In this document: positions 1 to 9,649 of the stretch, in pieces
Layout of the letters: every line of letters starts with the position of its first letter
How positions within the stretch are numbered: the stretch's first letter is position 1
DNA from: Lepisosteus oculatus
Taxonomy: Eukaryota; Chordata; Actinopteri; Semionotiformes; Lepisosteidae
Reading direction: 5' to 3'
DNA length: 64,000 nucleotides
Assembly (NCBI RefSeq): GCF_040954835.1
Contig: NC_090709.1
Coordinates: 44,958,490-45,022,489 of the forward strand
Translations under genes and position numbers: made by a program
Notes under the pieces: model-generated
Told to the model about the DNA's origin: nothing
What the model saw: the letters and a program-made list of their open reading frames with translations, nothing else
Databases searched by the model: none

Positions 1-904
1 CTCCTCCTTGATTCCCTCCTTCATCGCCAGAGTGAAAGCGGGACACGGCAGTAAAAGCTCAGCCCTGCGGGTGGTGGTCCTCTTGGCCACACTGGGGAGC
101 TGTGGCCCCACGGGGGGGTTATGTTCAAGTCCCGCTGGGAATCGCACCGACGCGGCGGAGTTCGTGAACTTCCCAGACACCAAAAAAATGAGAGAGAGAA
201 AAAAGGTCGTTTTCGGGGTTCAAGAAGCAACCCCGAGATTCAGAGAGTTTCCCCGCTGAGCTTACTCTGCCGAAAACACGCAGGTTTTATTTTTTTCCCG
301 TGCCCCCCCCCCACACACACACAGGCCGTTTCTGTAGCGTGAAGTTGTGTTTTTTTGCGCGGCGGTCGATGAGGGGCGAAATTTTATTTATTTATTTTTT
401 CCCCACGGTCTGAAACAGAAACGGCCGGGTGGTGTTGTAGAGAGGTCGACGTGCCTGGGTTTCCTCGTCTACCGAAGCCCGTTTTTTTTGGGGGGGGGGG
501 TCGTGAGGTCCCACGCAGCGCTCGGAAAAGAAAATGGCGTCTCTTTTCCCCGCAGGACGGGGGGGACCCGTGTTTTTTGGACGTGGCGTGGCCCGAAATG
601 TCCGCCCTTGGGCGCTAGAGGGGGGTGGAGGTTGGTCTTTCTTTGACTTAGGGGTCGGGGGGGGTGCTACTTTCACTGAACCCCACCCCACGGAAACCCG
701 TGTTGGACGTGGGGGTGCTGAATGCGCCCTCGACGTGATTTTGTCTTTAAATTCAAGTGCAGCTTTTGTCACCCTTGGGCCGGAAACAGCTGGACCCGTT
801 TCCCCTGCCTGTCCGAGGTGGCGACTACCGGGGTCGTACAGGGACACCCGGCTGGCCGCCGAGAGTTGGAAAAATAAAATGTCCGCCCCCCCAAAAAAAA
901 CAAC

Positions 905-1085
905 CGCGAAAAATGGCGGCCATTTTTGTTTCGCGGCCGAGCCGTGAGCGCGTCGGGGGCTGACGTCACGGGGGCGTCACAATGAGCCGCCTGACGTCAC
1001 AGAGCGGCGGATTCTAGCGGGGGGCGGCGCCGGAGCCCCGTGAGCTCAGAGGAGTGAAGAGAGAGGAGGAGGAAAGAACTATATA
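905..1085 (+). promoter_or_regulatory. CpG-rich promoter with YY1-type palindrome and two CRE sites
   Basis: A CpG-rich stretch lies just upstream of the first exon-like sequence. AAAATGGC-G-GCCATTTT (about 910-927) is two inverted YY1-type cores. Two perfect CREB/ATF palindromes, TGACGTCA, lie at 961-968 and 992-999. A TATATA-like string lies near 1079-1085. A donor (TCG|gtaagt, GT at 1130-1131) follows shortly after. This is the expected layout of the promoter of the gene coding at 1801-5820; the assignment is inferred from position and motifs. Confidence 0.5.
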
Positions 1086-1129
1086 GCGCTTAATAAACAG
1101 AATCGCTCTTCAGTATCCCCGTGAAATCG
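1086..1129 (+). other. Probable non-coding first exon (3' part) with splice donor
   Basis: Transcribed 5' UTR is inferred because a strong donor consensus (CG|GTAAGT at 1130) follows the promoter-like block, and the first coding exon at 1797 opens with an acceptor, leaving only 4 nt of UTR before its ATG. The transcription start is not determined, so the left edge is arbitrary. Confidence 0.35.
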
Positions 1130-1239
1130 GTAAGTCAGTCAAAAGCGCCGCTGGCAAGAACTAACAAAGTAAGTGGAGAAATAAGTTGTTTTTTTTTTTA
1201 CCGTTACTCCACTTTTATGGGTGTGATCGTGCTGTAAAA

Positions 1240-1760
1240 AGATATTGAGAGGAGGTGCACCTCTACACAGAGGGTGGTGGGGGTGGGGAACAGGCCGCCC
1301 AGTCCGTGTGGTTGAAGCCGATACCCTGGCTCCTCTCCAGACACAGCTGGGTGAGCTCCTCCAGTCAGGACAGGAGGCTCTACTGTACACAGAGGGTGGT
1401 GGGGGTGGGGAACAAAGCCGATACCCTGGCTTCTCTCCAGACACAGCTGGGTGAGCTCCTCCAGTCAGGACAGGAGGCTCTTCTGTACACAGAGGGTGGC
1501 GAGGGTGGGGAACAAGCTGCCCAGCCCTGTGGTTGAAGCCGATACCTTGGCTTCTCTCCAGCCACAGCTGTGTGAGCTCCTCCAGTCAGGACAGGAGGCT
1601 CTACTGTACACAAAGAGTGGCGGGGGTGTGGAACAAAGCTGATACCCCGGCTTCTCTCCAGACACAGCTGGGTGAGGTCCTCCAGTTAGGACAGGAGGCT
1701 CTTCTGTACACAGAGGGGGGCGGGGGTGGGGAACAAGCCGCCCAGCTGTGTGGCTCCGCC
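1240..1760 (+). repeat. Tandem ~120-bp repeat, about four units
   Basis: About four head-to-tail copies of a ~120-bp unit containing 'gacaggaggctctactgtac', a GGTGGGGGTGGGGAACAA block and 'cttctctccagacacagctg'. The same unit occurs inverted at 8015-8325 and as single diverged copies at 13055-13140 and 38545-38640, so it is dispersed as well as tandem. It lies inside intron 1 of the gene. No coding role is visible. Confidence 0.8.
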
Positions 1761-1800
1761 CCCTCCCCTCCCCTCTGTGACTGGTTGTCTCGGCAGGACG

Positions 1801-4800
1801 ATGGACCGACAGAGATGCCGCACGGCCGTGCGCGGTCGCAGCAGGACCCAGGCCCGGCGAGGCGTCGTAAGTCCACCCCTCCCGCCCGCCGTCCAGCGTC
1901 CAGCGTCCAGCCCTCCTCCGACTGGCCTCTCCGCCCCCAGCAGTGCTCGCTGTATTATAATAATAATAATAATAATAAACTTCACTGATAGAGCACCTTT
2001 CACACACATAGCAGCGCAAAGCGCTTGACAGACCAGGTCTCACGGTAACACCTCCAGACGAGGAGAGACACTTCCAGTGGTGATCTTGACTGAGGACACG
2101 CCTCGGCTCAAGAGACAGGGTCGCAGGTCCATTATAGCCTTCTGAGAGCACAGATTGCCTCTGAACGTCCCAGACTCTTACTGGACACACTGTACACACT
2201 CACCTGTCCAGACTCTCACTGGACACACTGTACACACTCACCTGTCCACACTCTTACTGGACACACTGGACACACTCACCTGTCCAGACTCTCACTGGAC
2301 ACACTGTACACACTCACCTGTCCACACTCTCACTGGACACACTGTAAACACTCACCTGTCCACACTCTCACTGGACACACTGTAGAGACTGCCCAAGGCC
2401 CCTAGTCTCGACACGACTGGGCTGGGCTATGTGGTCAGAGCTGTCTCGGAGATGGGCTGTTTGGCGTCTTCACAGGTCACACCGGTCAGGCCGAACCCGG
2501 ACTGGCAGCGGGAGAGGTCCCGGCCCAAGTCCCGGTGCTTTTCCGTAAGTCTCACCTGGTCGCCTTCCGCGAGACTGGACCGGCCGCCCTGTGGTGGGCC
2601 CGGTGCCCCACATCTACCCTACAGCTCCCCACACTGACCCCTAAACTCCCGATACCCCACAGCTCCCCACACTGACCCCTAAACTCCAGATACCCTACAG
2701 CTCCCCACACTGACCCCTAAACTCCCGATACCCTACAGCTCCCCACACTGACCCCTAAACTCCCGATACCCTACAGCTCCCCACACTGACCCCTAAACTC
2801 CCGATACCCTACAGCTCCCCACACTGACCCCTAAACTCCCGATACCCTACAGCTCCCCACACTGAACCCTAAACTCCCGATACCCTACAGCTCCCCACAC
2901 TGACCCCTAAACTCCCGATACCCTACAGCTCCCCACTCTGACCCCCACAGTCCTGATGGCCGAGAGGTCTCTGCTTGTTGTAGTGATTGAGTGAGCTCTG
3001 TGGACCTGACCTCTGTCTTGTGTCCTCGTTTCCAGCGTCTCCTAGTGGTCCGGCATTTCACACGACCTGAAGGTGAGATCTGGGGAGGAGACAGAGCACC
3101 CCCTAACACCCCTGAGCTGGGTTACAGGGTAAGACAGCTTCTTACTGTTGGACACACCTGTCCACACTCTTACTGGACACACTGGACACACTCGCCTGTC
3201 CGGACTCTTACTGGACACACTGGACACACTCACCTGTCCACACTCTCACTGGACACACTGTACACACTCACCTGTCCACACTCTCACTGGACACAGTGTA
3301 CACACCTGTCCAGGCGTAGTCTGTGCTCCTCATCCCCCCTGCGTTGTGTCTCCCCCTCTCCCCGCTGGACAGAATCCTGTGGTGTCTTCGTGTCTCCCCG
3401 AGCTCGTCCAGAAGCTGGAGAGGGCGGCCGAGCTGCAGCTGGAGCTCCCGGGGTCGCCCGGCTCGTTCCGCTCGGTGTCCCCCCCCTCCTCGCCCGAGAG
3501 CCCCCTCCGCTCCCCGCCCCCGGCCCCCCCCTCCGGCCCCCTCAGGCCCCTGACCGCCCCGCCCCGCCGCCCCCCCTTCCTCGCCGCCATGCCCCTCGAG
3601 CCCCCCCTGCTGCCCGGGGCGGTGCCCCTGCCCCTGCCCCCGCCCGTCCTGCCCCCCATCGCCCGCCCGGCCCCGCCAGGCCCCTCCTGGGGCTTCCCGG
3701 TGCGGAGGGCAAGGAGAGAGGCGGAGATGTCTGACGAGGCAAGTGGGGCAGAGTCTGTCCGTCTGTCCGTCTGTCCGTCCATCTGTCCGTCTGTCCAATC
3801 TATCCTTCTGTCCATCTGTCCTTTTCTCTGTCCTGTCCTTCTGTCCTTTTCTCTGTCCTTCTGTCTTTCTGTTCTTTTCTGTGTCCATCTGTCTTTCTGT
3901 CCTTTTCTGTCTTTCTGTCTTTTTCTGTCTTTCTATCCATCACTCTATCTATCCTTTTCTCTGTCCATCTGTCCTTCTGTCCATCTGTCTTTCTGTCCTT
4001 TTCTGTCTTTCTGTCCTTTTCTCTGTCTTTTTGTCCATCTGTACTTCTCTCTTTCTGTCTTTCTGTCCTTCTGTCTGAGTCTCTCTTTTTCTCTGTGTCT
4101 GTCCCTCTCTCCCTGTCTCTCTCCCTGTGTCTTTCCATGTCTCCCTGCTCTCTGTCTGTCCTGCGTTGTCCCAGCTGGGTCTGTCTCCCTGTGTCTCTCC
4201 GTGTGTCCCCCTGCTCTCTGTCTGTCCTGCGTTGTCCCAGCCGGGTCTCTCTCCCTGTGTCTCTCCGTGTGTCTCCCTGCCTGTCTCTCTGTCTGTCCTG
4301 CGTTGTCCCAGCTAGGTCTCCCTCCCTCCTCTCTCTCTCCGTGTGTCTCCCTGCTCTCTGTCTGTCCTGCGTTGTCCCAGCTGGGTCTCTCTCCCTGTGT
4401 CTCTCCGTGTGTCTCCCTGCTCTCTGTCTGTCCTGCGTTGTCCCAGCTGGGCCTCTCTCCCTGTGTCTCTCCGTGTGTCTCCCTGCTCTCTGTCTGTCCT
4501 GCGTTGTCCCAGCCAGGTCTCTCTCCCTGTGTCTCTCCGTGTGTCTCCCTGCCTGTCTCTCTGTCTGTCCTGCGTTGTCCCAGCTAGGTCTCCCTCCCTC
4601 CTCTCTCTCTCCGTGTGTCTCCCTGCTCTCTGTATGTCCTGCGTTGTCCCAGCTGGGTCTCTCTCCCTGTGTCTCTCCGTGTGTCTCCCTGTCTGTCTCT
4701 CTGTCTGTCCTGCGTTGTCCCAGCTGGGCCTGTCTCCTCTGCTCTCTGACTTCAGCTCTGTTCGCCGATGTCCCGCCAGCCCGTCTCTCTCTCAGCCTGT

Positions 4801-5820
4801 CTCTTGACTTGCAGGATGAAGAGGAGGTGGAGACAGCTCTTCCGGCAGGAGAGAGGAAGGAGGTCAGTGCTGGTCCCACCCTGCCCCCTGTCCTGTCTGT
4901 GGTGGAGTTTTGCCGTCTTGTCTGTCCCTGGGTCTCAGTGTCTCTCTCTCTTTCAGCCCTGTCTGTCAGTGTCTCTCTCGTCCTGCTGTCTGCCTGTCCC
5001 TGCCTCTCTGTCTCTCTCTCTTTCAGCCCTGTCTGTCAGTGTCTCTCTCCTCCTCCTCTCTGTCCTCAGTGTGTCTCTCTCCTCCTCTCTGTCCTGTGGT
5101 TTCCAGTGGGTCAGTATTAGTGGGCTACACCCAGGCTCACTCACTGCGAGTGTGATCTCAGCAGAGTCTCTGTGCTCTTGGGACACTTGACTCACCTGTC
5201 TCTCTCTTTCTCTCCCTGTGCTGTCCCTCTCCTGCCCCCTCTCTCCCTCTTTGGACTCCAGCTGGAGGAGGTCCAATCACCACCTCCTGTGAGACAGAAG
5301 AAAAAGAAGGTGGGTAATGCTCTGATCCTCTCTTTACTCCTGTCCAGTGTCCAGTCAGTGTCCAGTCAGTGTGTCTGTATGAACCCCTCTCTCTCTCTCA
5401 GTGCAGTGTTCATGTACTGGAGTGTCCAGTCAGTGTGTCTGTATGAACCCCTCTCTCTCTCAGTGCAGTGTTCATGTACTGGAGTGTCCAGTCAGTGTGT
5501 CTGTATGAACCCCTCTCTCTCTCAGTGCAGTGTTCATGTACTGGAGTGTCCAGTCAGTGTGTCTGTATGAACCCCTCTCTCTCTCAGTGCAGTGTTCATG
5601 TACTGGAGTGTCCAGTCCGACTCTTAACGTGACTCTCCTGTCTCTGCTTCAGAAGCGCCGATGCGTCTTTTTGATGTCCCTGAGCTGCGTGTCGGTGGAG
5701 ACAGAAGATCAGGACGAGCCGATGGAGGTGGCGGAGACCGTAGCTCAGGAGAGGAAGAGCGAGGGAGAGGAGGAGCAGGCTGCCGGGAAGGACAAGAAGA
5801 GGAAGAGGAGGGGCGGGTGA
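1801..5820 (+). CDS. Unrecognised 285-aa proline-rich basic protein, seven coding exons
   Basis: Seven exons join in a single phase-0 frame: 1801-1866 (exon opens at 1797), 2476-2544, 3036-3128, 3373-3738, 4815-4862, 5262-5309 and 5653-5820. All have AG acceptors. Donors are GTAAGT/GTAAGA/GTCAGT/GTGGGT, except exon 3373-3738, which uses GCAAGT. The ATG has A at -3 and G at +4. Conceptual segments: a basic Arg-rich N-terminus (MDRQRCRTAVRGRSRTQ...), a region with RLLVVRHFTRPEGEIWGG, a helix-prone ELVQKLERAAELQLELPG followed by ~90 residues very rich in Pro and Ser, two 16-residue exons (one acidic, the second ending in a Lys run), then a final 55-residue exon with KRRCVFLMSLSCV, an acidic stretch and a KKRKRR tail. 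This suggests a nuclear protein, by inference only. I do not recognise the family. A broken copy of the last three exons lies inverted at 31764-32818. Confidence 0.6.
1954..2110 (+). repeat. (AAT)n microsatellite plus SINE/LINE-tail-like sequence
   Basis: An (AAT/TAA) run at about 1954-1978 is followed by 'actgatagagcacctttcac' and an 'aaagcgctt' core. This is typical of the 'atagcgcctttca...aaagcgct' interspersed repeats seen elsewhere in the window. Intronic. Confidence 0.5.
2160..2390 (+). repeat. 38-bp minisatellite (ctctcactggacacactgta...), ~6 units
   Basis: Head-to-tail copies of a 38-bp unit containing 'ctggacacactgtacacact' and 'cacctgtcca'. The same unit forms a second array at 3150-3315, in another intron of the same gene. 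Confidence 0.9.
2600..2945 (+). repeat. 39-bp minisatellite (cagctccccacactgacccc...), ~8 units
   Basis: Eight nearly identical 39-bp units containing 'ctccccacactgacccctaa' and 'actcccgataccctac' fill the intron between the exons at 2476-2544 and 3036-3128. Confidence 0.92.
3150..3318 (+). repeat. 38-bp minisatellite, second array of the 2160-2390 family
   Basis: About five copies of the 'ctggacacactgtacacact' unit in the intron between the exons at 3036-3128 and 3373-3738. Confidence 0.9.
3748..4745 (+). repeat. Pyrimidine-rich simple repeat and ~66-bp minisatellite in intron
   Basis: 3748-4090 is low-complexity (ctgtcc/tttctgtctt)n. From about 4130 to 4740 a ~66-bp unit repeats about nine times. 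Each unit has a long pyrimidine tract, 'tgtctgtcctgcgttgtccc' and then AG, so each resembles a 3' splice site. The array lies between the GC donor at 3739 and the real acceptor at 4813-4814. The long open frames across this block, on both strands, come from its composition. Confidence 0.85.
5335..5622 (+). repeat. ~62-bp minisatellite in last intron
   Basis: Four or so copies of a 62-bp unit containing 'gtccagtcagtgtgtctgta' and 'gtgcagtgttcatgtactgg'. Three copies recur inverted near 31975-32160 in the duplicate arm. Confidence 0.9.
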
Positions 5821-6627
5821 GCAGACAGGGGGGTGCCGCCCGGTCATGTCTGTGATTCAAGGAGGAGTCTCCTCTTGCTGTTTGATGTCATGGTGACGTC
5901 TGTGTCTGTGTCCCTCACACCTGCAATAACAATATTCTTTCCAGGTTCCTTTCCTGGTTCTGTGCCTGCTAAGATCTGGACTGGACTGGACTGGACTGGA
6001 CTGGACTGGAGCTGAGGGACACCAGACGACTGGACTGGAGCCTAGGGACACCAGACTGGACTGGACCGGAGCTGAGAGGCACTAGACTGGACTGGAGCTG
6101 AGGGACACCAGACTGTGCTGGACCGAAGCTGAGGGACCCCAGTCTTGACTGAAGCTGAGGGACCCCAGACTGTGCTGGACCGAAGCTGAGGGACCCCAGT
6201 CTGTGCTGGACCGAAGCTGAGGGACCCCAGTCTGTGCTGGACCGAAGCTGAGAGACCCCAGACTGTGCTGGTCTGAAGCTGAGGGACTGCAGACTGGACT
6301 GCACTGGAGCTGAGGGACACCAGACTGGACTGGACTGGAGCTGAGGGGCCCCAGACTGCACTAGACTGGAGCTGAGAGGCCCCAGACTGGACTGGACCAA
6401 AGCTGAGGGACCTCAGGCTGTGCTGTACCGAAGCTGAGGGACCCCAGACTGTGCTGGACCGAAGCTGAGGGACCCCAGACTGGACTGGACCAAAGCTGAG
6501 GGACCCCAGTCTGGACCGAAGCTGAGGGACCCCAGTCTGTGCTGGACCGATGCTGAGGGACCCCAGTCTGGACTGAAGCTGAGGGGTCCCAGACTGGACT
6601 GATGACCTTTTGTTAAGCATCAATAAA
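5821..6627 (+). other. 3' UTR with ~30-bp minisatellite and poly(A) signal
   Basis: After the stop at 5818-5820, a (ctgga)n run at about 5975-6010 leads into ~20 copies of a ~30-bp unit containing 'ggaccgaagctgagggaccc' (to about 6605). AATAAA lies at 6622-6627, followed by an A-rich stretch. The same tail exists inverted at 30861-31590, with TTTATT at 30711-30716. Whether the minisatellite is really transcribed is inferred from the poly(A) signal. Confidence 0.6.
6622..6627 (+). terminator. Poly(A) signal AATAAA
   Basis: AATAAA after the 3' UTR minisatellite and before an A-run, a GTTT stretch and a C-rich tract. It is the first strong signal downstream of the 5820 stop. Confidence 0.5.
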
Positions 6628-6683
6628 TTTTTAAAAAAAAATATCTGTTTAGCTTTTGGTTTTTTCCCTCCCCCCCCCTAAGA

Positions 6684-7107
6684 TTGCTGCTGGGAGAGGT
6701 GTGAGTGGGGCCAGCAGGGGGCGCTCTCACCCTGCGGTCTGTGTGGGTCCTGATGCCCCAGTATAGTGAGGGGGGACACTGGACTGTAAACAGGCGCTGT
6801 CCTTCGGATGAGACGTCAAACCGAGGTCCTGACTCTCTGTGCTCATTAACAATCCCGGGGTGTCTCTGGAGAAGAGTAGGGGTGTTACCCCAGTGTCCTG
6901 GCCTGATTCCCCCCCTGGTCTTGACCCATCATGGCCTCCTAATCACCCCCCCCTCTCTGAACTGGCTCCATCCCTCTGCTCTCCTCCCCACTGAGAGCTG
7001 CTGTGTGCTGAGCGGACTGGAGCATCATCCAGGTGGGGCTGCACACTGGGGGGGCTGGAGGGGATCCCCCTGACCTGGGAAGAGCTCTGAGGGGAGAGTC
7101 CAGACTT
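6684..7107 (-). repeat. Dispersed ~430-bp repeat, 5'-truncated, copy 1
   Basis: The reverse complement shares 'agagagtcaggacctcggtt', 'acgtctcatccgaaggac' and 'cagcaggggg' with copies at 11056-11520, 29898-30325 and 34184-34645. This copy and 29898-30325 are truncated at the same base and share 'gagctcttcccagg', so they were duplicated together. It is probably a SINE or other non-autonomous element; the class is not established. Confidence 0.75.
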
Positions 7108-7960
7108 ATTAATTATTAATATAAGAAGTTTTCACAACCCGGACTCGTGAAGGTACAGGCTCCCTTAATCCAAATGGGAATAGGAGTTCTTTTTTTCTTT
7201 CTTTTCCGGACGTCAGTTGTATCGTGTCCTGGTGATTTCTCCCGTTTCGAACGGAGTTTAATGTCGCGTTTCTACTTTATTAGAGAGAGGCACTGAACTT
7301 TGGGGAACGTGACATCCACCCAGTATTACTAGTAGGTTGATAAATATAAATGTTATTTTTCCCCCCGTATTATACCTCGCGAAATATAACGATGGCCAAC
7401 TCCTTAAGTCGAAATTTAAACCCTTATCAGCTACAAGACAGTCCGTCAACATCGCCGACCTTCGGTATGACGTTAGCCGAAGGGGGTAGGGTAAGTACGT
7501 CACAGCCGGGGGAAGCCCCTATCACGTGAGAGGGGTGCGGCGGGCGATGAGCCCCCGGGAGCGAAGAGAAGCTGATTTGCGTGGGGTGTGGAAACACTAC
7601 ACGACCGGGCAAGCGAGCCGTTTTTTTTTGTTAGTTTTTTTCCAGAACATCAGAACAACTGCAGAGATGACCATCGATCCACTCCGGACGTTTCCTTTTT
7701 TGTCCTCTTTGGCCTCCAAAATAAAAAAAAAAACTGGGATCCATCGTGGCGTTGCCAAATTAAAACGTCGACCACATTTCGGGCTTTCGTGGTGTCCATG
7801 ATGAAACCGTCATGGTTGTGTAAGGATACGTTACGTCACAGACCGGCGGCGCTCGGGCGTGAGGACTATCGTTACGTTTTTGAAACGGGCATGTCAGACA
7901 AGATCTCTGACAAGATCTCCGAAAAACCCAAACCTGTAAGATTCAATTTCAATTGAGTTT
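7108..7960. other. Intergenic, no gene seen
   Basis: Unique-looking sequence with several T or A runs and scattered CpG. The short open frames lack homology I can recognise. The right edge (7945-7985) starts a 'tttatatagcgcctttcaca' repeat tail. Confidence 0.5.
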
Positions 7961-8014
7961 GTTTTATATAGCGCCTTTCACAACAAGAATGCCCCAAGGC
8001 CCCGAACAAAGGAG

Positions 8015-8325
8015 TTGTTCCACACCCCCGCCACCCTCTGTGTACAGTAGAGCCCCCTGTCCTGACTGGAGGAGCTCACCCAGCTGTGTCTGGAGAGAAG
8101 CCGGGGTATCGGCTTCAACCACAGGGCTGGGCGGCTTGGGCTTGTTCCCCACCTCCACCACCCTCTGTGTACAGTAGAGCCTCCTGTCCTGACTGGAGGA
8201 GCTCAGCCAGCTGTGTCTGGAGAGAAGCCAGGGTATCGGCTTCAACCACAGGGCTGGGCAGCTTGTTCCCCACCCCCACCCCCTTCTGGGTACAGTAGAG
8301 CCTCCTGTCCTGACTGGAGTGACAG
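8015..8325 (-). repeat. ~120-bp tandem repeat, inverted array of ~2.6 units
   Basis: Reverse complement of the unit at 1240-1760: 'ctgtcctgactggaggagct' occurs three times, with 'ctgtgtctggagagaagcc' and the CCCCACCCCCACC block. Confidence 0.8.
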
Positions 8326-8735
8326 TAGAGATGGGGTTCATGGGTTATCTGGAGGGGGACTTCGCTCCAACAAAACGCCCAGCCCTGCTGCTCCTACCTC
8401 GGACGGAAGACACTTTCCCCAGCTGCTCCATCGTCTTCTCCCTGCGGGAGACCGGCCGCCTGCCGGATCGGGGGGCGCTGTCGTCGGGGCGGGCCGCGGC
8501 CCCCTACGTCGAGGGGCTCACGGGGGGGGGGGCGCCCTGCTCGACGTCTGCACCGGCGCCGCGTTCTCTGCCGCCGCCAGCACCGCCACCACCGGCGTCG
8601 GGCCGCAGGCCTCACCTGGAGGCAACACACCGGCTTCTTTTAACAGATCACCTCGGGAATCGGGAACAACGGAGCTGTGTGCGGCCGTCTGTACGGAGGG
8701 GTTCAGCGCGGGGGGGCTCCGGGCTCGGGTCTGGA
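8326..8735 (+). other. GC-rich block with unassigned open frames
   Basis: A strongly GC- and CpG-rich 400-bp segment that is open in two + frames (one from 8319, one from 8213). One frame reads GYLEGDFAPTKRPALLLLP at its start and then becomes Pro/Ala-rich. I do not recognise a family, and a composition-driven open frame is as likely as a real exon. Confidence 0.25.
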
Positions 8736-9365
8736 CCCGGGGGGGGGACTGTCTGTGTGGAGTCTGCATGGTCTACCTGTGTTCTCCGGGTCCAAACACA
8801 GGCTTTTGGGCTAATTGGCTTCTGGGAAAACTGGACCTGGTGTGTGTGTGTCCTGTGATGGACTAGTGTCCTGTCCAGGGTGTGTGAGTGTGTCTGTGTC
8901 CTGTGATGGGCTGGTGTCCTGTCCAGGGTGTGTGAGTGTGTGTGTGTGTCCTGTGATGGACTGCTCTCCTGTCCAGGGTGTGTGAGTGAGTGTGTGTGTG
9001 TCCTGTGATTGACTGCTGCCCTGTCCAGGGTGTGTGAGTGAGTGTGTGTGTGTCCTGTGATGGACTGGTGTCCTGTCCAGGGTGTGTGAGTGTGTGTGTC
9101 TGTGTGTCCTGTGAGGGACTAGTGTCCTATCCAGGTTGTGTGTGTGTGTCCTGTGATGGACTGGTGTCCTGTCCAGGGTGTGTGAGTGTGTGTGTCTGTG
9201 TGTCCTGTGAGGGACTAGTGTCCTATCCAGGTTGTGTGTGTGTGTCCTGTGAGGGACTGGTGTCCTGTCCAGGGTGTGTGTGTGTGTGTCCTGTGATGGA
9301 CTGGTGTCCTGTCCAGGGTGTGTGAGTGAGTGTGTCTGTGTGTCCTGTGATGGACAGATGGTACC
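8736..9365 (+). repeat. Minisatellite derived from a SINE/transposon tail (cctgtgatggactggtgtcc)
   Basis: About 11 variable 45-60-bp units of 'gtgtgtcctgtgatggactg' plus 'tgtcctgtccagggtgtgtg'. The phrase is the same as in the dispersed element at 47035-47400 ('cgccagtccatcacaggaca' in reverse). The array probably grew from an inserted copy; the element's 'gtggagtctgcatggtctac' part lies at its left edge. Confidence 0.8.
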
Positions 9366-9469
9366 CAGCCTGGACACCCATGAGACACTGTCTTCCTCAG
9401 AAGACTCTCACGGAGGGCACACTGTCCCTAACCCGGGTCCAGAAGAAACTACAGTGATCTATAATTCCT

Positions 9470-9625
9470 GCGCCTCGGAAGGGGTTATGACGTCTATGTC
9501 CGGCGCCCGCGCCCGCGGACCGGCGGTTCGTCGTCGCGCTCCGCAGCTCGAGCTTCGGTGCGAGGCAGGGCGGGAGGGAGTCGATGTGGCCTCGGCGCCA
9601 TCTTTGCTGGTGAGTCAATTGTGAC
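9470..9625 (+). promoter_or_regulatory. Small CpG-rich island with YY1-like site and splice-donor motif
   Basis: A dense CpG stretch (about 9498-9600) contains GGCGCCATCTTTG, a reverse YY1-type core, and ends at CTG|GTGAGT near 9609. This could be a first exon with donor, but no downstream exon was identified. Confidence 0.25.
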
Positions 9626-9649
9626 CGTTGCGGTACAATAAACCATCAA

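Larger units (their letters stand above)
4700..7107 (+). repeat. Arm A of a large inverted duplication (partner 29898-33165)
   Basis: The last three exons, their introns, the 3' UTR minisatellite, the poly(A) signal and the following ~430-bp repeat all recur in reverse orientation at 29898-33165. Exon sizes (48, 48 and 168 nt including the stop) and order are preserved. Arm A keeps an open frame; arm B has a stop. Exact breakpoints are hard to place inside the low-complexity intron. Confidence 0.8.

Noticed and set aside
1..900. Upstream open frames on both strands in GC-rich sequence
   Set aside because: Overlapping frames in homopolymer-rich, CpG-rich sequence upstream of a promoter; no domain or splice pattern.
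3148..4879. Long open frames on both strands (up to 479 and 359 codons) rich in Ser/Leu/Cys or Arg/Asp/Thr
   Set aside because: They are translations of pyrimidine-rich minisatellites and simple repeats inside an intron; the real exons use only short parts of this span.
6042..6623. 193-codon - strand open frame, and its counterpart of up to 253 codons on + at 30873-31634
   Set aside because: Both are frames through the ~30-bp UTR minisatellite, with repetitive composition and no start or splice context.
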